From Ignavibacteriales bacterium (GTDB lineage: Bacteria; Bacteroidota; Ignavibacteria; Ignavibacteriales; Ignavibacteriaceae), in NCBI GenBank assembly GCA_016709155.1, contig JADJEI010000013.1, positions 186,001 through 250,000 on the forward strand: a DNA stretch of 64,000 bases. Reading direction: 5' to 3'. The stretch's first letter is position 1; each line of letters begins with the position of its first letter. Below the pieces are notes generated by a model, which made no database searches, had not been told where the DNA came from, and saw nothing but the letters and a program-made list of their open reading frames with translations. This document shows positions 37,714 through 48,609 of the stretch, in pieces. The position numbers and the translations under genes are program-made.

Positions 37714-40700
37714 CTAATTGCCGCTCAGTCCTTTGCGCAACGATTTTTCTACAGCCTGTTTCAGTACACTGATGTTCACAGGTTTACGGAATACATTTTC
37801 AATACCAAGCTCGTGATAATATTCGGTAAGATTCAAGTCTACGTCGCCGCTTAAAATTATTAATGGCGGTTTTCCTTAACCTCAGAACGTGAAATTTCTT
37901 TAACTAATTGTATGCCGTTCATTTCAGGCATATCATGATCAGAAATAACAAGGGCGGGTGTTTCGGCAATGATTTTTCTATTGCTTCTTTTCCATTCGAA
38001 GCAATTTCAACTTCATATTCAGGAGTTATGCTTCTTAAAATTTTAGTATATAGAAGCCTGTCGGTTTTATTATCATCTACCAAAAGAATTTTTGATGAAG
38101 CGACAGGTAAGGTAAATCTGAATTCAGTTCCTGCACCAAATTCACTCGATACAGAAATCTCACCACCGTGCTTCTCAATTATTTCTTTAACAAGTGATAA
38201 TCCTAATCCGCTTCCTTTTTCTCCTGCAGTTCCTTCCGAAGTAAATTTAGAATCAATGCTGAAAAGTTTTTTTATGTTTTCAGGTTTTATCCCCACCCCG
38301 TCATCCTTAACTGAAAATTCAATAAACCGGGGTTCCGCAGCTTTCTTGCCGGAGATAATTATTTTTCCGCCGGCGGCAGTGAATTTGACAGAGTTAGATA
38401 ATAAATTGTTAAAAACCTGATAAATCAGATTTCTATCTGCGAATATTAAAACTTCATCTCCAACAGAAGAGGAGACCGTAATTTTTTTAACTATTGCAGA
38501 TCCAGTGATAGTTGTTAAAGCATCTTTGATAATTCCCGCTGCGGAAATTTTTTGAGGTTCATATTTTATTCTGCCGGCTTGAAGCCTTGTCCAATCAAGA
38601 AGTGAATTTACAAGATGGAGCATTGAATTAGATGAATCCTGAATATAACGAACGTACTGCTTTCGCTCTTCATCACTAAGTTCTTCATCATTTAAAAGCA
38701 AATCGGTAAATCCAAGAATTGAACTGAAAGGCGTGCGCAAATCGTGAGAAACGATTGATAAAAATCTATCTTTTGTTTCGCTTACTTTCAAAAGATTTTC
38801 GGTTGACTTTTTTAATTCCTCTTCAGCTTTCTTCCGGTACGTTATGTCGCTGACTAATCCATAAATTTTTTGAATAATACCTTTATCATTGCGGACAAGA
38901 TTTACTTTTATTCTTACCCAAACAACATTTCCAAATTTGCTGATAATTCTCAGCTCAAACTCGCCGGTTTCTTGAATTTTACTTTTAAGAAGATTCCTTA
39001 ATTTCTTTTTGAGAGTGGAAAAATCATCGGGATGAATAATTTTTATGAATAGCCTGCCATCGCTTAAAAATTCTGTCTGTGAGTATCCTGTAATTTTATC
39101 AACGGAGCTTGTATAAAAAACCGGCAGTAAAAATTTACCTGATCGCTCGAAGGTGAACAAGAAGTCGTCAATGTTTTCAGTAATGCTTCTATATTTTTCT
39201 TCTGATTCACGAATAGCTTTTTGTGCTCTTTTCCTTTCGGTTACATCGCGCGCAATTATAACGAGGTAAACGTTGTTGTCTTTTTCGAATCTCGCAACAG
39301 AAATTTCAGCATAGAAAAATGATTTGTCTTTTCGTTTAGCAAGAAATTCAAATCTGTGTGGAGCATCTTTATCTCGTTCGCGAAGTCGAAAGTACTCAGC
39401 AACTTTTAAAATATCATCGTTCGAAACAAGATCGAGAATATCTTTATTTTCAAGTTGATTGCTTAATTCATAACCAAATATTTCTGAGAAAGCATTGTTT
39501 GCTATTATTATTCTTCCTTCAGATTCAACTGCCATACCGTCGAATGCGGAGTTGAATAGGGATTGATAGAAACTAAGCTGGCTCTCAATTTTTTTATTTG
39601 CGGAGTTATCTTTCAGAAAGCAAAAGATGCAGTAAAGATTATTTTGACTGTCAAATTTTGGGAGGAAAGATGCAGTCACTTCAGTTTTAATTTCGTTTCT
39701 GCCAAGCAAATTCAACTCTATTTTTACAGTTTCATTTTTAATAAAACCTTTTAGTGCATCAAAAGAATTGAATGTGGAGGAGGGGTCAACAATTGAAAAA
39801 AAATCTTTACCGGATAACTCCGTATTGTTTAATTGAATAATATTTTGAAACGATTTATTTGAAAATGCAGTTTTTCCATCTTTATCTATCTCACAAAATG
39901 CTTCGGAAAAATCGTTGATGATTTCCATCAATTTCATTTGCGAATTTTTTATTTCTTTTTCAGCTAATCTTTTTTCTGTAATGTCTAAACAATAGATAAG
40001 CAGTTCGTTTTCAACAATTGATTTTATAAAATTTAATTCTACAGTTTTATTAGTATCCCCGACTGTCCAAATCAGATTAAGTTTTTTTATATCGCTTGTT
40101 TGAAGTTCAGTTCTAATCTCTATTAATAGTTCGGGCGTAATTTCTTTAAAAATATCAGTCAAAGGTTTCTGATTGATTGCTTCAAAATCCTGCAAGAATA
40201 TATCGGAGCACCCCTCATCCCAATATTTAATAAGATTATTCTCTGAAAGTATAATTAAAGAAAAACCCAAAAGTGAGTTTGCAATTTTGTATTGATCATA
40301 ATGTTTAGAATTCTCAATGAGCAAATTCTTTTCTTCTTCGGAAGAAGTGATATCGAGCAAAAAGAAATAGATAGAATCAAGTAAACCTGAATCTGTCAGA
40401 TGAGGATAAATATTACAATCAAAAATCAAATTTTCCCGTTGCAGAGTTAAATTCAATTTTAGTGATTGCTGCGTTAGTTCAGTTTTAACTTGTTCAATTT
40501 TTTCTGTAAGGGCAAAATCAGAATTAAAAATAGAAGTTATCTCAATATTAAATAATTCAGACTCAAACACAGGAAATCGGGTGAGTCTATTTCCACCACT
40601 TAAAACAATATTTCCAAATCTATTTGTGACAAACACTAAACCGGGAAAATTTTTTAAAAATGTTTTACCAAATTGCGATTGCGACTTTAACTCATCGTTC

Positions 40701-41065
40701 GTTTCGGCAAGTATTCTGAAATCTTCAAACACAATTATTCCGCCGTCAAAGTTTTTTTTGTTATCAAAGGCAGGGGTGCATTTTAATAATAAATTAACAG
40801 TGCTGCCATTTGATGATTGAACGCTCCGGATGTCTTTTTGAAAACCATACCCGTTTTTTAATTCTTCAATATGATCATCGAGGGAAAACAGATGCCACAA
40901 TTCAGATTCGTCGAATTGAGTGCTTAGAAGATTCGAAAATGGAAGATTGTATAAGTCCCCGAGATTTTCTAAAGAAGCATTGATGTACGTAACAACATAA
41001 TCTCTTGAAAAAATCAAAATGCCAATTGGCGCAGAATTTAATTTATCTGATATATTATAATCCAT
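37714..41065 (-). CDS. Multi-PAS hybrid sensor histidine kinase with receiver domain, two frameshifts
   Basis: The main frame (about 1,040 residues) has at least four PAS/PAC modules (ending RDVTERKRAQKAIRESEEK and SDITYRKKAEEELKK), a HisKA H-box (FLSIVSHDLRTPFSSILGF), and a HATPase with N-box FNNLLSNSVKFTAAGG, G1 VKDDGVGIKP and G2 GEKGSGLGLSLVKEI. A receiver domain begins ILLVDDNKTDRLLYTKILR; after a frame change at a T-run 37961-37963 it continues ALVISDHDMPEMNGIQLV (phospho-acceptor region) and, after another near 37870-37873, PLIILSGDVDLNLTEYYHEL to the stop at 37714. No transmembrane segment, so it senses cytoplasmic signals. No DNA-binding regulator is adjacent. Confidence 0.85.
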
Positions 41066-41437
41066 TAATGTTTAAGCTTAAGTATCCCATATATTTTTTA
41101 CTAACGACAGGACTTTATCAATAATTATGCAAAACATTGTTGGTTAATGCACTTAAGAAATTATCATTCCTTTCGTAAACCAATTCATTGGAGCTTTAAA
41201 AAATGAATTTTTAAGTGCTTAAAATTAAAACCCTTACAAGGATTAATGAATTCAGAACACTATTATTATTAATAAAGAGTTTTGAAACTAAAATTGCACA
41301 ATTTTTTTTTAAGCATCGGCTTTTGTCTCATTTTAAGTTCAAGTTCAATTTAATTTTCTTTTAAATACATTAAATCCAATTTTACTTGACAGTAATTATT
41401 AAGCGCTAAAAAGTGGAATAGCAAAAAATTTATAAAT
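41066..41437. other. 372-nt region between divergent genes
   Basis: AT-rich spacer between the histidine kinase (minus) and mlaE (plus). A TTGACA word occurs at about 41388-41393, 45 nt before the mlaE start, but no good -10 element lies at the usual distance. No gene is seen. Confidence 0.4.
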
Positions 41438-42232
41438 TTGAATGCAAACATTAAAAAATTATCTATGAAGCTATTACAAAAACTCGGCGAAAAAAGTTTG
41501 TTGTTTTTCCAGGAGTTTGGTCAAGTTGCCAGACTATTTTGGGAAATAATAAGAAATTTTACTTCTATTCCAAAAAGCAGAAGATTAATTCTTTACCAGA
41601 TGGAACACATCGGTGTAAATTCAATTCCATTGGTTTTAATCATTGCTGTTTTTACCGGAGCTGTTTCGGCATGGCAGGCGGCGTATCAACTTAAAGGTGT
41701 CGCCCCGATTTCATTTTTGGGGGGGGCAACAAGTCGGGCAATCATCACCGAATTAGGACCTGTGTTAACCGGAATTGTTATTGCCGGTCGAGTTGGTGCA
41801 TCAATCGCTGCAGAGCTTGGTACAATGAAAGTGACCGAGCAAATTGATGCATTAGAAACGATGGCAATTAGTCCCGTCCGATTTTTAGCAATGCCCAGAT
41901 TCTTAGCTTCCGTTATTATGATGCCGATACTTGTAACGTTTGCAATCGTAATTGCCATTGGAGGCTCTTATCTTGTTTCAAATTATTTTTTGGGTGTTTC
42001 ATTTGCTGTTTTCTTTAATTCAGTAAAAAGATTTTTTATTATTCCTGATTTGGTAGCCGGACTTGTAAAAACAATTTTCTTTGGCGGAGTAACTTCGCTC
42101 ATGGGCTGTCATATCGGATTTAGAACTGAGGGCGGAGCAGAGGGAGTGGGATTAGCGACTATTCGTTCTTTTGTTTTTTCTGCTGCGTTGATTCTGATTC
42201 TGGATTATGTTTTGTGGATGACAATTTTCTAA
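41438..42232 (+). CDS. mlaE: MlaE-family ABC transporter permease
   Basis: A 264-residue permease with five to six membrane helices. The family signature is clear: ATSRAIITELGPVLTGIVIA, GRVGASIAAELGTMKVTEQI, DALETMAISPVRFLAMPRFL. MlaE forms the membrane part of the phospholipid transporter that keeps outer-membrane lipid asymmetry. The usual partners mlaF (ATPase) and mlaD (MCE protein) do not follow: the next gene is convergent and overlaps by 4 nt at the stop codons. TTG at 41438 is taken as start; an ATG at 41465 is an alternative. Confidence 0.9.
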   Translation: MNANIKKLSMKLLQKLGEKSLLFFQEFGQVARLFWEIIRNFTSIPKSRRLILYQMEHIGVNSIPLVLIIAVFTGAVSAWQAAYQLKGVAPISFLGGATSRAIITELGPVLTGIVIAGRVGASIAAELGTMKVTEQIDALETMAISPVRFLAMPRFLASVIMMPILVTFAIVIAIGGSYLVSNYFLGVSFAVFFNSVKRFFIIPDLVAGLVKTIFFGGVTSLMGCHIGFRTEGGAEGVGLATIRSFVFSAALILILDYVLWMTIF

Positions 42233-43899
42233 AGCGATTTCAATCTTTCGATAAAATCTGTCTCATCTTTTATTTCTAATAATTCTTCTATTTTTTCCCT
42301 ATCTGAAAATTTCTTTGCAATTTCTGCAAGCAATGTTAATTGAAGCTCGGGATTGTCAGAAGGCGTGATAAGTAAAATGATAATTTTTGCCGGCAATCCG
42401 TCGGCAGATTGGAAATCAACGCCGAAATTATTTCTGGCAATTACCAGTATTGGTTTTTTGATATTCATCTTTGCATGCGGTATTGCAAGATAATTCGCTA
42501 TTCCCGTCGGTGTTAATTCTTCACGTTTCAAAACATCTTCTAAAATTTCATCTTTATTATTCTTAAAATTTATTGCAGCTACCAATTCTTTTATTACATC
42601 ATTTTTATTTTTCTTTATAGGTTTAATGATAGAAGTATTTTTGATAAGATTGGATAAGGAGAATAAATCTTCATTCGAAATAAACCTGCTCATTAACGGA
42701 GCGCTGACCATCGAAGTTACTAATGCCAATACTACAAGCGCAACAAAAGTAGATTCACCGATCAAACCGAAGTCAAGTGCTATAATTCCAAGAATAATTT
42801 CCATTGCACCGCGAGCATTCAAACCAAATCCAATAGTGAACGACTCTGATTTATTTAGTCCACCCAGCCTTGCACCCGAAAAACCGCCAATTAGTTTGCC
42901 TGCGAATGCGAGGAATACTATAATGACAACGATAACAATGTCAAAATTAGAAATGAAGTTTACTCTTAAACCAATTGAGGCGAAAAACAAAGGGGCGAAA
43001 ATATTAATGATGAATTGATGAAGTGTTTCTTTTGTCCGTACTTTAAGATGAACAGAATCTCCAACGGCTATACCGATAAGAAATGCGCCGAGAATTGCAT
43101 GCACTCCAATGTATTCTGTGAAAGCAGCGCCAAGAAATCCGCAAATTAAAATGAAATTTAATATGCCTGCTGGAAATGAAAATTTAGATTGAATAAAATT
43201 GATTGCATAACTAAATAACTTCCGAAGAGGAAATAAGACAATCAAAACAAAACCAGAAATTGCGAAAAGAGTAAAAGTTAAACCAAAATTTCTGTCGTCA
43301 GTTCCGATAAATCCAAGTAATATTGAAAAAAATATCCAGCCGATTAAATCGTTCAGCATCGCAGAAGAAATGATGATATTACCAATTTTAGTTTTAAAGA
43401 TATTCATATCCATCATCATCTTTGCTATGACGGGTAATGCAGAAATTGATAATGCAATTCCTATGAATAATGCAAAAATTATTTTTGGATTTTCATTGTT
43501 CATTCCCAATAAATCAGGGAAGAAATATGCTACGGTGAATCCAAATAAAAATGGAATCAAAATTCCTAAACTGCTGACACTGAAAGAAACTTTTCTGTTA
43601 CGGATTACCGTAGATAAATCAACTTCCATTCCGCTAGAAAGAAGTAAAAGTATAACGGATATTGTTGTCAATCCTTCAAGAGCAGATTTGAGAGGTCCAA
43701 AATCCGGGAATATTATTTCGTGGTAGGATGGTGCGATCATTCCAAAAACAGTCGGACCAAGAATTACACCTGCAAGTATTTCGCCTACAACAGCCGGCTG
43801 ATTTAGCTTAATAAAAATCTCCCCAAACAATCGGCTAAAAATTAGCAGCAGAGAAATGCTAATTAAAAATAAAGTTACTTGCTCGGAATCTAAATTCAT
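42229..43899 (-). CDS. CPA2-type cation:proton antiporter fused to a PTS EIIA-like domain
   Basis: A 556-residue protein. Residues 1 to about 400 hold about 12 helices of the Na+/H+ exchanger fold (IKLNQPAVVGEILAGVILGP, LLSSGMEVDL, VIAKMMMDMNIF, GLNARGAMEIILGIIALDFG). From about 425 to 550 lies a PTS EIIA type 2 domain with the phospho-histidine context ANYLAIPHAKM and AKIIILLITPSDNPELQLTL. Fusions of this kind are known in Bacteroidota; the EIIA part probably regulates transport. ATG at 43899 lies 4 nt after the corrected end of the universal stress protein gene, so the two form an operon. Confidence 0.92.
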   Translation of the reverse strand: MNLDSEQVTLFLISISLLLIFSRLFGEIFIKLNQPAVVGEILAGVILGPTVFGMIAPSYHEIIFPDFGPLKSALEGLTTISVILLLLSSGMEVDLSTVIRNRKVSFSVSSLGILIPFLFGFTVAYFFPDLLGMNNENPKIIFALFIGIALSISALPVIAKMMMDMNIFKTKIGNIIISSAMLNDLIGWIFFSILLGFIGTDDRNFGLTFTLFAISGFVLIVLFPLRKLFSYAINFIQSKFSFPAGILNFILICGFLGAAFTEYIGVHAILGAFLIGIAVGDSVHLKVRTKETLHQFIINIFAPLFFASIGLRVNFISNFDIVIVVIIVFLAFAGKLIGGFSGARLGGLNKSESFTIGFGLNARGAMEIILGIIALDFGLIGESTFVALVVLALVTSMVSAPLMSRFISNEDLFSLSNLIKNTSIIKPIKKNKNDVIKELVAAINFKNNKDEILEDVLKREELTPTGIANYLAIPHAKMNIKKPILVIARNNFGVDFQSADGLPAKIIILLITPSDNPELQLTLLAEIAKKFSDREKIEELLEIKDETDFIERLKSL

Positions 43900-43903
43900 T
43901 CAA

Positions 43904-44744
43904 TCACCGGATTATCAATAAATTAGAAGGCAAATTTTCGTACGAAAATTCTTCTTCATCTTGGGAAAATTCTATCAATGAATTTCAGCTTCCTTTTCTG
44001 TGCGCTGACGACAAAAAGATCAACTGCTGATTGCCTTGCATAGTCACTCGAAGCCCAACCTTCTTTTCCATAAATACATTTAGTCTTGATGTTAATACCT
44101 TTCAGGTTCAATTCTTTTACAAGCAACTGAAGTTTATCTTCTTCAGATTGAAGTTGTTCTGTTTTCAGTTTATCAATTTTTTCTGCGGAATTAAAATCAA
44201 TTGTTGTTGAAGTTAGACCGGGAAGATTAAAATCTCTTACTAAAATAAATTCGTCTGCAGAGTCTGCTAATGCGAACTGGTAAGCCGTCATTATAGTTTT
44301 TTCACTTTGTTCCGAAAAATTTACATTGATACAAAATTTTTTAAACCCCGTGGGGTTTATAGAAGGCGATTTCAATATCAAAGTTGACATCGAAGCCTCA
44401 CGCATAATTTTACGAGCGACCGAACCGAGGTAAAATTTTAATATGTTTTCCTTTTCGAGTGCACCGCTTATTAGAAGGTCGAGTTTTTTTTGCTCTGAAA
44501 ATTTTAATATTTCATTTGCCGGATCCCCTGTTGCCCAGGTAAGATCAGTTTGACTTTCTACCAGCCCGGCGGATTCGATCAATTGCGAAATCATTTTTTT
44601 TGAGAATTCGTTTTTTTCACTCACATGAATTAGAGATAAATCAGCCGAGAACAAATCCTTCAATCTGACAGCTTCTTTTAGCAAAGCTTTCCCTGTTGGC
44701 GAAGAAGTAACCGCGAGTCCGATTTTTTGAAATATTTTTTCCAT
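43904..44744 (-). CDS. Tandem universal stress protein, frameshift near the C-terminus
   Basis: The protein contains two UspA domains (about 1-125 and 130-275). IGLAVTSSPTGKALLKEAV and ISGALEKENILKFYLGSVAR (the ATP-binding G-x2-G-x9-G region of domain 1) are visible. The open frame ends at 43956 just before the final strand; one frame over, YENLPSNLLIIR and a stop at 43904 complete domain 2. The switch is at a GGG run 43963-43965. The gene lies directly upstream of the antiporter-EIIA gene, suggesting linked control of ion transport and stress. Confidence 0.78.
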
Positions 44745-44820
44745 TATATTTTCTTCTAATTACTTGATGCTTCAAGTTAATACGAGTTTTAAATAAATCA
44801 AATAAAATTTTGGCGGGAAG

Positions 44821-44862
44821 AATGATTAATTGTTTAATTGCTGAATTGTTAAATTGTTTAGG
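44821..44862. repeat. Short AATTGTT-type repeats
   Basis: Four or five variants of the 8-9 nt word AATTGTTTA follow each other (AATTGTTTAATTGCTGAATT then GTTAAATTGTTTAG). They directly precede the 21-bp minisatellite. Nothing else is known about them. Confidence 0.5.
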
Positions 44863-45171
44863 GAAAAAATTTTTGCGAATGAGACTGACGCAAGTGTGAT
44901 CAAGCATGAAACAGGTGTGGTGAAGACTGACGCAAGTCAGGTGAAGCTTGACGCAGGTGTGGTCAAGCATGACGCAGGTCAGGTGAAGCTTGACGCAGGT
45001 GTGGTCAAGCATGACGCAAGTCAGGTGAAGCTTGACGCAGGTGTGGTGAAGATTGACGCAAGTTCGGTCAAGCTTGACGACGGAATGGTTGGGCATGATT
45101 TAAGCGTGGTTGAGTCCAACGGAAAAGGCGTGCAGTCCAACCAAGCTTTGGTAGAGTTAGAAAAGTATTAA
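44854..45171 (+). CDS. Heptad-repeat ORF made of a 21-bp minisatellite
   Basis: From a TTG at 44854 the frame encodes 105 residues, most of it a 7-residue repeat: TDASQVKL-DAGVVKH-type units. Ala at position 2 and Val at position 5 of each unit give the 3-4 hydrophobic spacing of a coiled coil. The later units drift (DDGMVGH, DLSVVES, NGKGVQS, NQALVEL). No ribosome site is evident, and the opposite strand is also open through the repeat, because 21 nt is a multiple of three. It may be a small structural protein or untranslated repeat DNA; I cannot decide. Confidence 0.4.
   Translation: MFREKIFANETDASVIKHETGVVKTDASQVKLDAGVVKHDAGQVKLDAGVVKHDASQVKLDAGVVKIDASSVKLDDGMVGHDLSVVESNGKGVQSNQALVELEKY
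44884..45156 (+). repeat. Tandem array of thirteen 21-bp units
   Basis: Thirteen consecutive 21-nt units with no indel. The most regular six alternate two types, CTTGACGCAGGTGTGGTCAAG (21 nt, shown as CTTGACGCAG + GTGTGGTCAAG) and CATGACGCAAG + TCAGGTGAAG, giving a 42-nt higher-order period. The last four units have diverged strongly. Base composition is much more GC-rich than the surroundings. Confidence 0.9.
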
Positions 45172-45231
45172 AATGAGCGAAAAACGAACCTCCGATGGCA
45201 TTGACATCTGAGGTTTCTGAGAATGGATATT

Positions 45232-47133
45232 TTATTTCAGAAGTATCATCTTACCCATATCTGAAAAAACGGGAATGTCTCCTTCCCCCCTTACCATTAT
45301 CTGGTAGATGTATATGCCTGTGGCTATGTCGCTGTAATATGGTCCCATCGGGGCTTCAAAACTGTTTGCTCTTTCTCTTTCTTCTGTGTTGGGCTGAAAT
45401 ACTACTTCATAATAACCTTTATTCTGCCACTGATTGACAAGGACTTTTACTAGTTCGCCTTTTATATCATACACGTAGAGCTTTACATATCCCGGTTCTT
45501 TTAACCTGTATGGAATTATTGTTGAGGGGTTAAACGGGTTTGGATAATTACTCAACAATCTAAATCCATCATCGCCAATGGGGGGATGTTCTGTCATTCC
45601 TGTTATTGTCACTGTCACTTCTTCACTTGGTTCTGATTGATTATTCTGATTATCAAATGCTGTAACTAAATAATAGTATTTTTTTTCTTTGTTAGTGATT
45701 GGGAGATTATCATAAAATAAAGTGTCGCTTGTTATTCCAACTATCCGGGTAGTGTCATAGATAAAATTAGTTACTGTGTCGCGGTAGATTCTATAATGTG
45801 AAAAATCTGCTTCAGTGTTTTTATTCCAGGTTAATTTTATCAATCCATCTTCAACAACAGCGCTTAAGTTATGCGGAGGACGTGGTGCTAAATCATTATA
45901 CGTGTAACTCCAACCGTAAGGACCGCCATAGAGACCAATGTCACTTCTGCTTCCATCCTGTCAAGTATGTTGGGATCTCCGGCATCAATCAGGGGAGAAT
46001 ATTTTTGTAAGTGAAAATCAAGATCGCCCTTTGTTGAGTCGTCATTTATTACCATTGGGTCAACTTCAAGGTTTGTGCTGTCTGGTGTGAAACCAATATA
46101 ATTAACATCGTTATTCCAAGAATTATTGTATTGAATTAATATGTTATAATCACTGAATATTTCAACACCAATGTCTGAATTTGTAATAACATTGTTTTTC
46201 AAAACTGATTGATCTCCTGTTGAGATTGCTGAAAAACGATAGGGTCCAATTATATAGTTATTATTTGCCTGAAGGTTTTGTACACCTGCATTACGAATAC
46301 CATGACCAATATCATCACTTTTCGATATTACAACATTATTAAAAACGCTTGCTGAGTCGGAATCAACCAATACTATTCCAGAACTAGCTATATCATAGAC
46401 TATTACAGTATTGTTTGATATTATCGGTCTCGATCCAAATGATTTAAATATTCCCATTCCTTTTAAAAATAAAGTTAGAATCAATTTCCGGATAATATAA
46501 GCTTGTGAAACCACCGGAATAAATACCATATCCCCCATCCTCATAGGTAAGTGTTGAAACATAATTATTACTAACGGAAGGACTTGAATTAAAAATATTA
46601 ATGCCAATGCCAGCATCAACACAAATATTCTTATAGACTGTTAAATCAGTAATCCCGGTAATTGTTTTACTAAGTGCAATCGCAGTAGAGGCAAACCTAA
46701 CTTTGTTGAGTGTTACTATACAGTTTTTGTCTCCTGTGCCAGCAATTCCCTATCCCGATACCAGGTACTAAATTTTCATTAGCAAGTACAGTAAAACCTT
46801 TCAGTAAGCAGTTATCTTCAAAAACAACTATATCATTCCACTCAAAGATAAAATTAAAGCATCAATCACACAGCTATCCATACCTGCACCAATAAGCGAC
46901 AATCCGGGAATCATAACTACCTGCTCTTTGTAAGTGCCATTGGCAACGTAAACCGTATCGCCAAATGTGGAGATGTTAATGCACTCCATAATACTGTCGG
47001 CGGCGGTTTCCCAGGTTGTGTAGGGTGGGGTGCTGCTGCCAGTGGGACTGACGTACCTAACGGTACTAATTAACAATGAAGAATTAAGAATTAAGAATGA
47101 AAGCAGGAGAGGAAGGAATATTTTTGGTTTCAT
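45232..47133 (-). pseudogene. T9SS-secreted parallel beta-helix protein, about four frameshifts
   Basis: Joined frames give an exported protein: signal peptide (KPKIFLPLLLSFLILNSSLL), a right-handed beta-helix region (RYVSPTGSSTPPYTTWETAA, DTVYVANGTYKEQV, IISNNTVIVYDIASSGIVLV, SDDIGHGIRNAGVQNLQANN), a fibronectin III-like domain (LIKLTWNKNTEADFSHYRIY), and a T9SS sorting domain (LLSNYPNPFNPSTIIPYRL to SDMGKMILLK). The frame changes at about 46850, 46745, 46465 and 45957. The pieces are otherwise well conserved. Function is unknown; such proteins often bind or cut polysaccharides, but no catalytic residues are recognised. Confidence 0.78.
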
Positions 47134-47330
47134 AGTAAAGCCCGGGATTTTTGTTTTTAATTTAAGGAAGTTATAAGAGAAAAGACAGGTGGGAGATGAA
47201 ATAGATTCTGCCTCAGTTCTTTGTCGTTGTCAGTTTTTAATGGTGAATAGTTTAGCTTTATCATTTTTAAGTGTGAAGAAATTTCCGTAAAATTGAACCA
47301 AAGATTTAATCAAAAAATTCAGGCAGCATA

Positions 47331-48382
47331 ATGGAAAAAATAAAATATCAGATTCGGGAAAGAGTCGGTAAAGTAGTCATTCCTGAAAACTTAGGGTTTG
47401 GAAAATATTTTACTGATCATATGTTCGAAATGGATTATGATCCTGTAAAAGGCTGGCATAACGCAGTTATAAAACCTGTTAATGATTTATCATTTCATCC
47501 CTCCTCTATGTTTATGCATTACGGTCAGGCTGTTTTTGAAGGATTGAAAGCCTTTAAGACCGTTAATGACGAAGTAGTGATATTTCGACCCGAAGCTCAT
47601 ATTGAAAGACTAAATAATTCTTCACGTCGTGTCTGCATCCCTGATGTTGATGCTAATTTTATTCTTGAGGCAATGAAAGAATTAGTCTTAATTGAAAAGA
47701 TTGGATTCCAATAAAGCAAGGTGAAGCACTTTATATCAGACCATTTATTTTAGGTTCTGATCCGGTGCTTGGTGTTAAGCCTTCCTCAAACTTCAAGCTG
47801 ATAATATTACTTTCTCCAGTTGGTGCTTATTATCCCGAAGGATTTAAACCCGTAAAAATTCTTGTTCAGGATGAGTACGTTCGTGGAGTTCGCAAGGGAT
47901 TGGGCGAATGTAAAACTCCTGCTAATTATGCAGCAAGTTTGCTTGCCGCCGAAGAAGCAAGAAAAAAAGGTTTTACTCAAGTTTTGTGGCTTGATGGAAT
48001 TGAACAAAAAAATATTGAAGAAGTAGGCACAATGAATATTTTTATCCGCTTTAAGGATGAAGTAGTAACTCCAAAACTTACCGGCAGTATTCTTCCCGGT
48101 GTAACACGAAGATCGGTAATTCAAATCTTAAAAGATTGGGGAATGACTATCAACGAGCGGTTAGTTTCAATTGATGAAGTTATTGATAAGTATAAAAGCG
48201 GAAATCTACTTGGAGTTTTCGGCACCGGCACAGCCGCAATTATTACTTCAGTTGGCTGGCTTACTTATAAAGATTTTACAATGACAATAAATAATGGTCA
48301 ACCCGGTGAACTCGCAGTAAAACTATTTAATGAACTTACTTCTTTACATTATGGATTAAAACCTGACACACATCATCATTGA
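47331..48382 (+). CDS. ilvE: Branched-chain amino acid aminotransferase, one frameshift
   Basis: Joined, the gene encodes about 350 residues, the normal length for the IlvE class of fold-type IV PLP enzymes. SSMFMHYGQAVFEGLKAFK and EAHIERLNNSSRR mark the N-domain; YIRPFILGSDPVLGV and the PLP-lysine context GLGECKTPANYAASLLA mark the C-domain; GTGTAAIITSVGWL binds phosphate. The frame breaks at AAAA 47695-47698; five A would give EKDWIPIKQGEALYIR. It transaminates valine, leucine and isoleucine. A strong terminator follows. Confidence 0.9.
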
Positions 48383-48444
48383 CTTATGTAGAAAAAAAGG
48401 AAGTTGTAGTTTCATAAGCTTTATTTTATAACCTTTCTATGAAT

Positions 48445-48485
48445 AGGATGAACTAGTTAAAAAAAATTAGTTCATCCTTTTTTTT
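48445..48485 (+). terminator. Rho-independent terminator after ilvE
   Basis: AGGATGAACTA (48445-48455) and TAGTTCATCCT (48468-48478) form a perfect 11-bp stem around an A-rich loop, followed by eight T. Confidence 0.92.
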
Positions 48486-48557
48486 GCTTTTTTCTGAAAT
48501 CTAAAAAAAATAAAAACTTTACCCACCTCATAATTTTTAAAATTCTCAAAATTTCTC

Positions 48558-48597
48558 TTGACAAGTGCTTTTATGTTCACTATGTTTGTAGTGAACA
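48558..48597 (+). promoter_or_regulatory. lexA promoter with SOS (LexA) operator
   Basis: A -35 element TTGACA (48558-48563) is followed after 17 nt by a -10-like TATGTT (48581-48586). Over the -10 lies a perfect inverted repeat TGTTCACTA (48574-48582), 6-nt spacer, TAGTGAACA (48589-48597), ending 12 nt before the lexA start. Position and symmetry fit autorepression by LexA. Confidence 0.82.
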
Positions 48598-48609
48598 AAG
48601 GAACACTTT

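Noticed and set aside
44641..45096. Open frame on the minus strand through the 21-bp repeat, with HTCV-type repeats
   Set aside because: It overlaps the universal stress protein in another frame and exists only because the repeat length is a multiple of three. The Cys/His-rich repeat is the antisense reading of the heptads.
44884..45156. CRISPR array
   Set aside because: The units are contiguous 21-bp repeats with no unique spacers, and no cas gene is in the window.
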